Shown here one piece after another: positions 15,019 to 15,020 of a stretch of 15,020 nt of DNA (position 1 is the first letter of the stretch; the number at the start of each line of letters is the position of its first letter). The DNA comes from a bacterium (lineage in GTDB: Bacteria; Pseudomonadota; Gammaproteobacteria; Berkiellales; Berkiellaceae), in NCBI GenBank assembly GCA_009927065.1, contig RFNU01000235.1, positions 1 to 15,020 on the forward strand, given 5' to 3'. The position numbers and the translations under genes are program-made. Below the pieces are notes generated by a model that saw nothing but the letters and a program-made list of their open reading frames with translations, was not told where the DNA came from and ran no database searches.

Positions 15019-15020
15019 GT

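Noticed and set aside
1..15020. CRISPR array, rRNA, tRNA or toxin-antitoxin pair
   Set aside because: No regularly spaced repeats, cloverleaf sequences or paired small genes were seen on either strand.

Overview
The window looks like ordinary chromosome of an AT-rich Gram-negative gammaproteobacterium. This rests on a complete mlaFEDCB lipid-transport operon, an LptC-like gene plus lptB, rpoN followed by hpf, the tldD/pmbA pair, minCD, folA, a FadD-type acyl-CoA ligase and thyA. The low GC, frequent GTG starts, tight overlaps and missing partners (no lptA, kdsD, minE or nitrogen-PTS genes where they usually sit) suggest a host-associated lineage such as the Legionellales. That placement is inference from gene order and protein style, not a search result.

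Layout. Positions 104-3075 (minus) hold mlaF-mlaE-mlaD-mlaC-mlaB, transcribed leftward. A 229-bp divergent region separates it from a rightward set: a KdsC-like HAD phosphatase, an LptC-like protein and LptB (3305-5039). A 255-bp gap with a mobile-element scar precedes rpoN and hpf (5295-6906). tldD and pmbA run leftward (9788-6971) and converge on hpf. minC-minD and folA run rightward (9918-12062). fadD (minus) converges on folA with a 26-nt coding overlap, and thyA (minus) lies behind a strong inverted repeat. The right edge carries the 3' end of what looks like an IS200/IS605-type tnpB with its right-end stem-loop.

How the genes work together. The Mla genes keep phospholipids out of the outer leaflet of the outer membrane. 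The Lpt genes power LPS transport, so the left third is about outer-membrane asymmetry. RpoN and HPF serve sigma-54 transcription and ribosome hibernation. MinC/MinD place the division septum. FolA and ThyA form the folate/dTMP cycle. FadD activates fatty acids.

The main unexpected signal is a short motif repeated at two intergenic sites, with a weaker third. It is a small stem-loop followed on the minus strand by GTGG-TGGGAG-TGTCAC, and it resembles the right end / omega-RNA scaffold of TnpB elements. I found no CRISPR array, rRNA or tRNA, and no convincing new multi-gene system.
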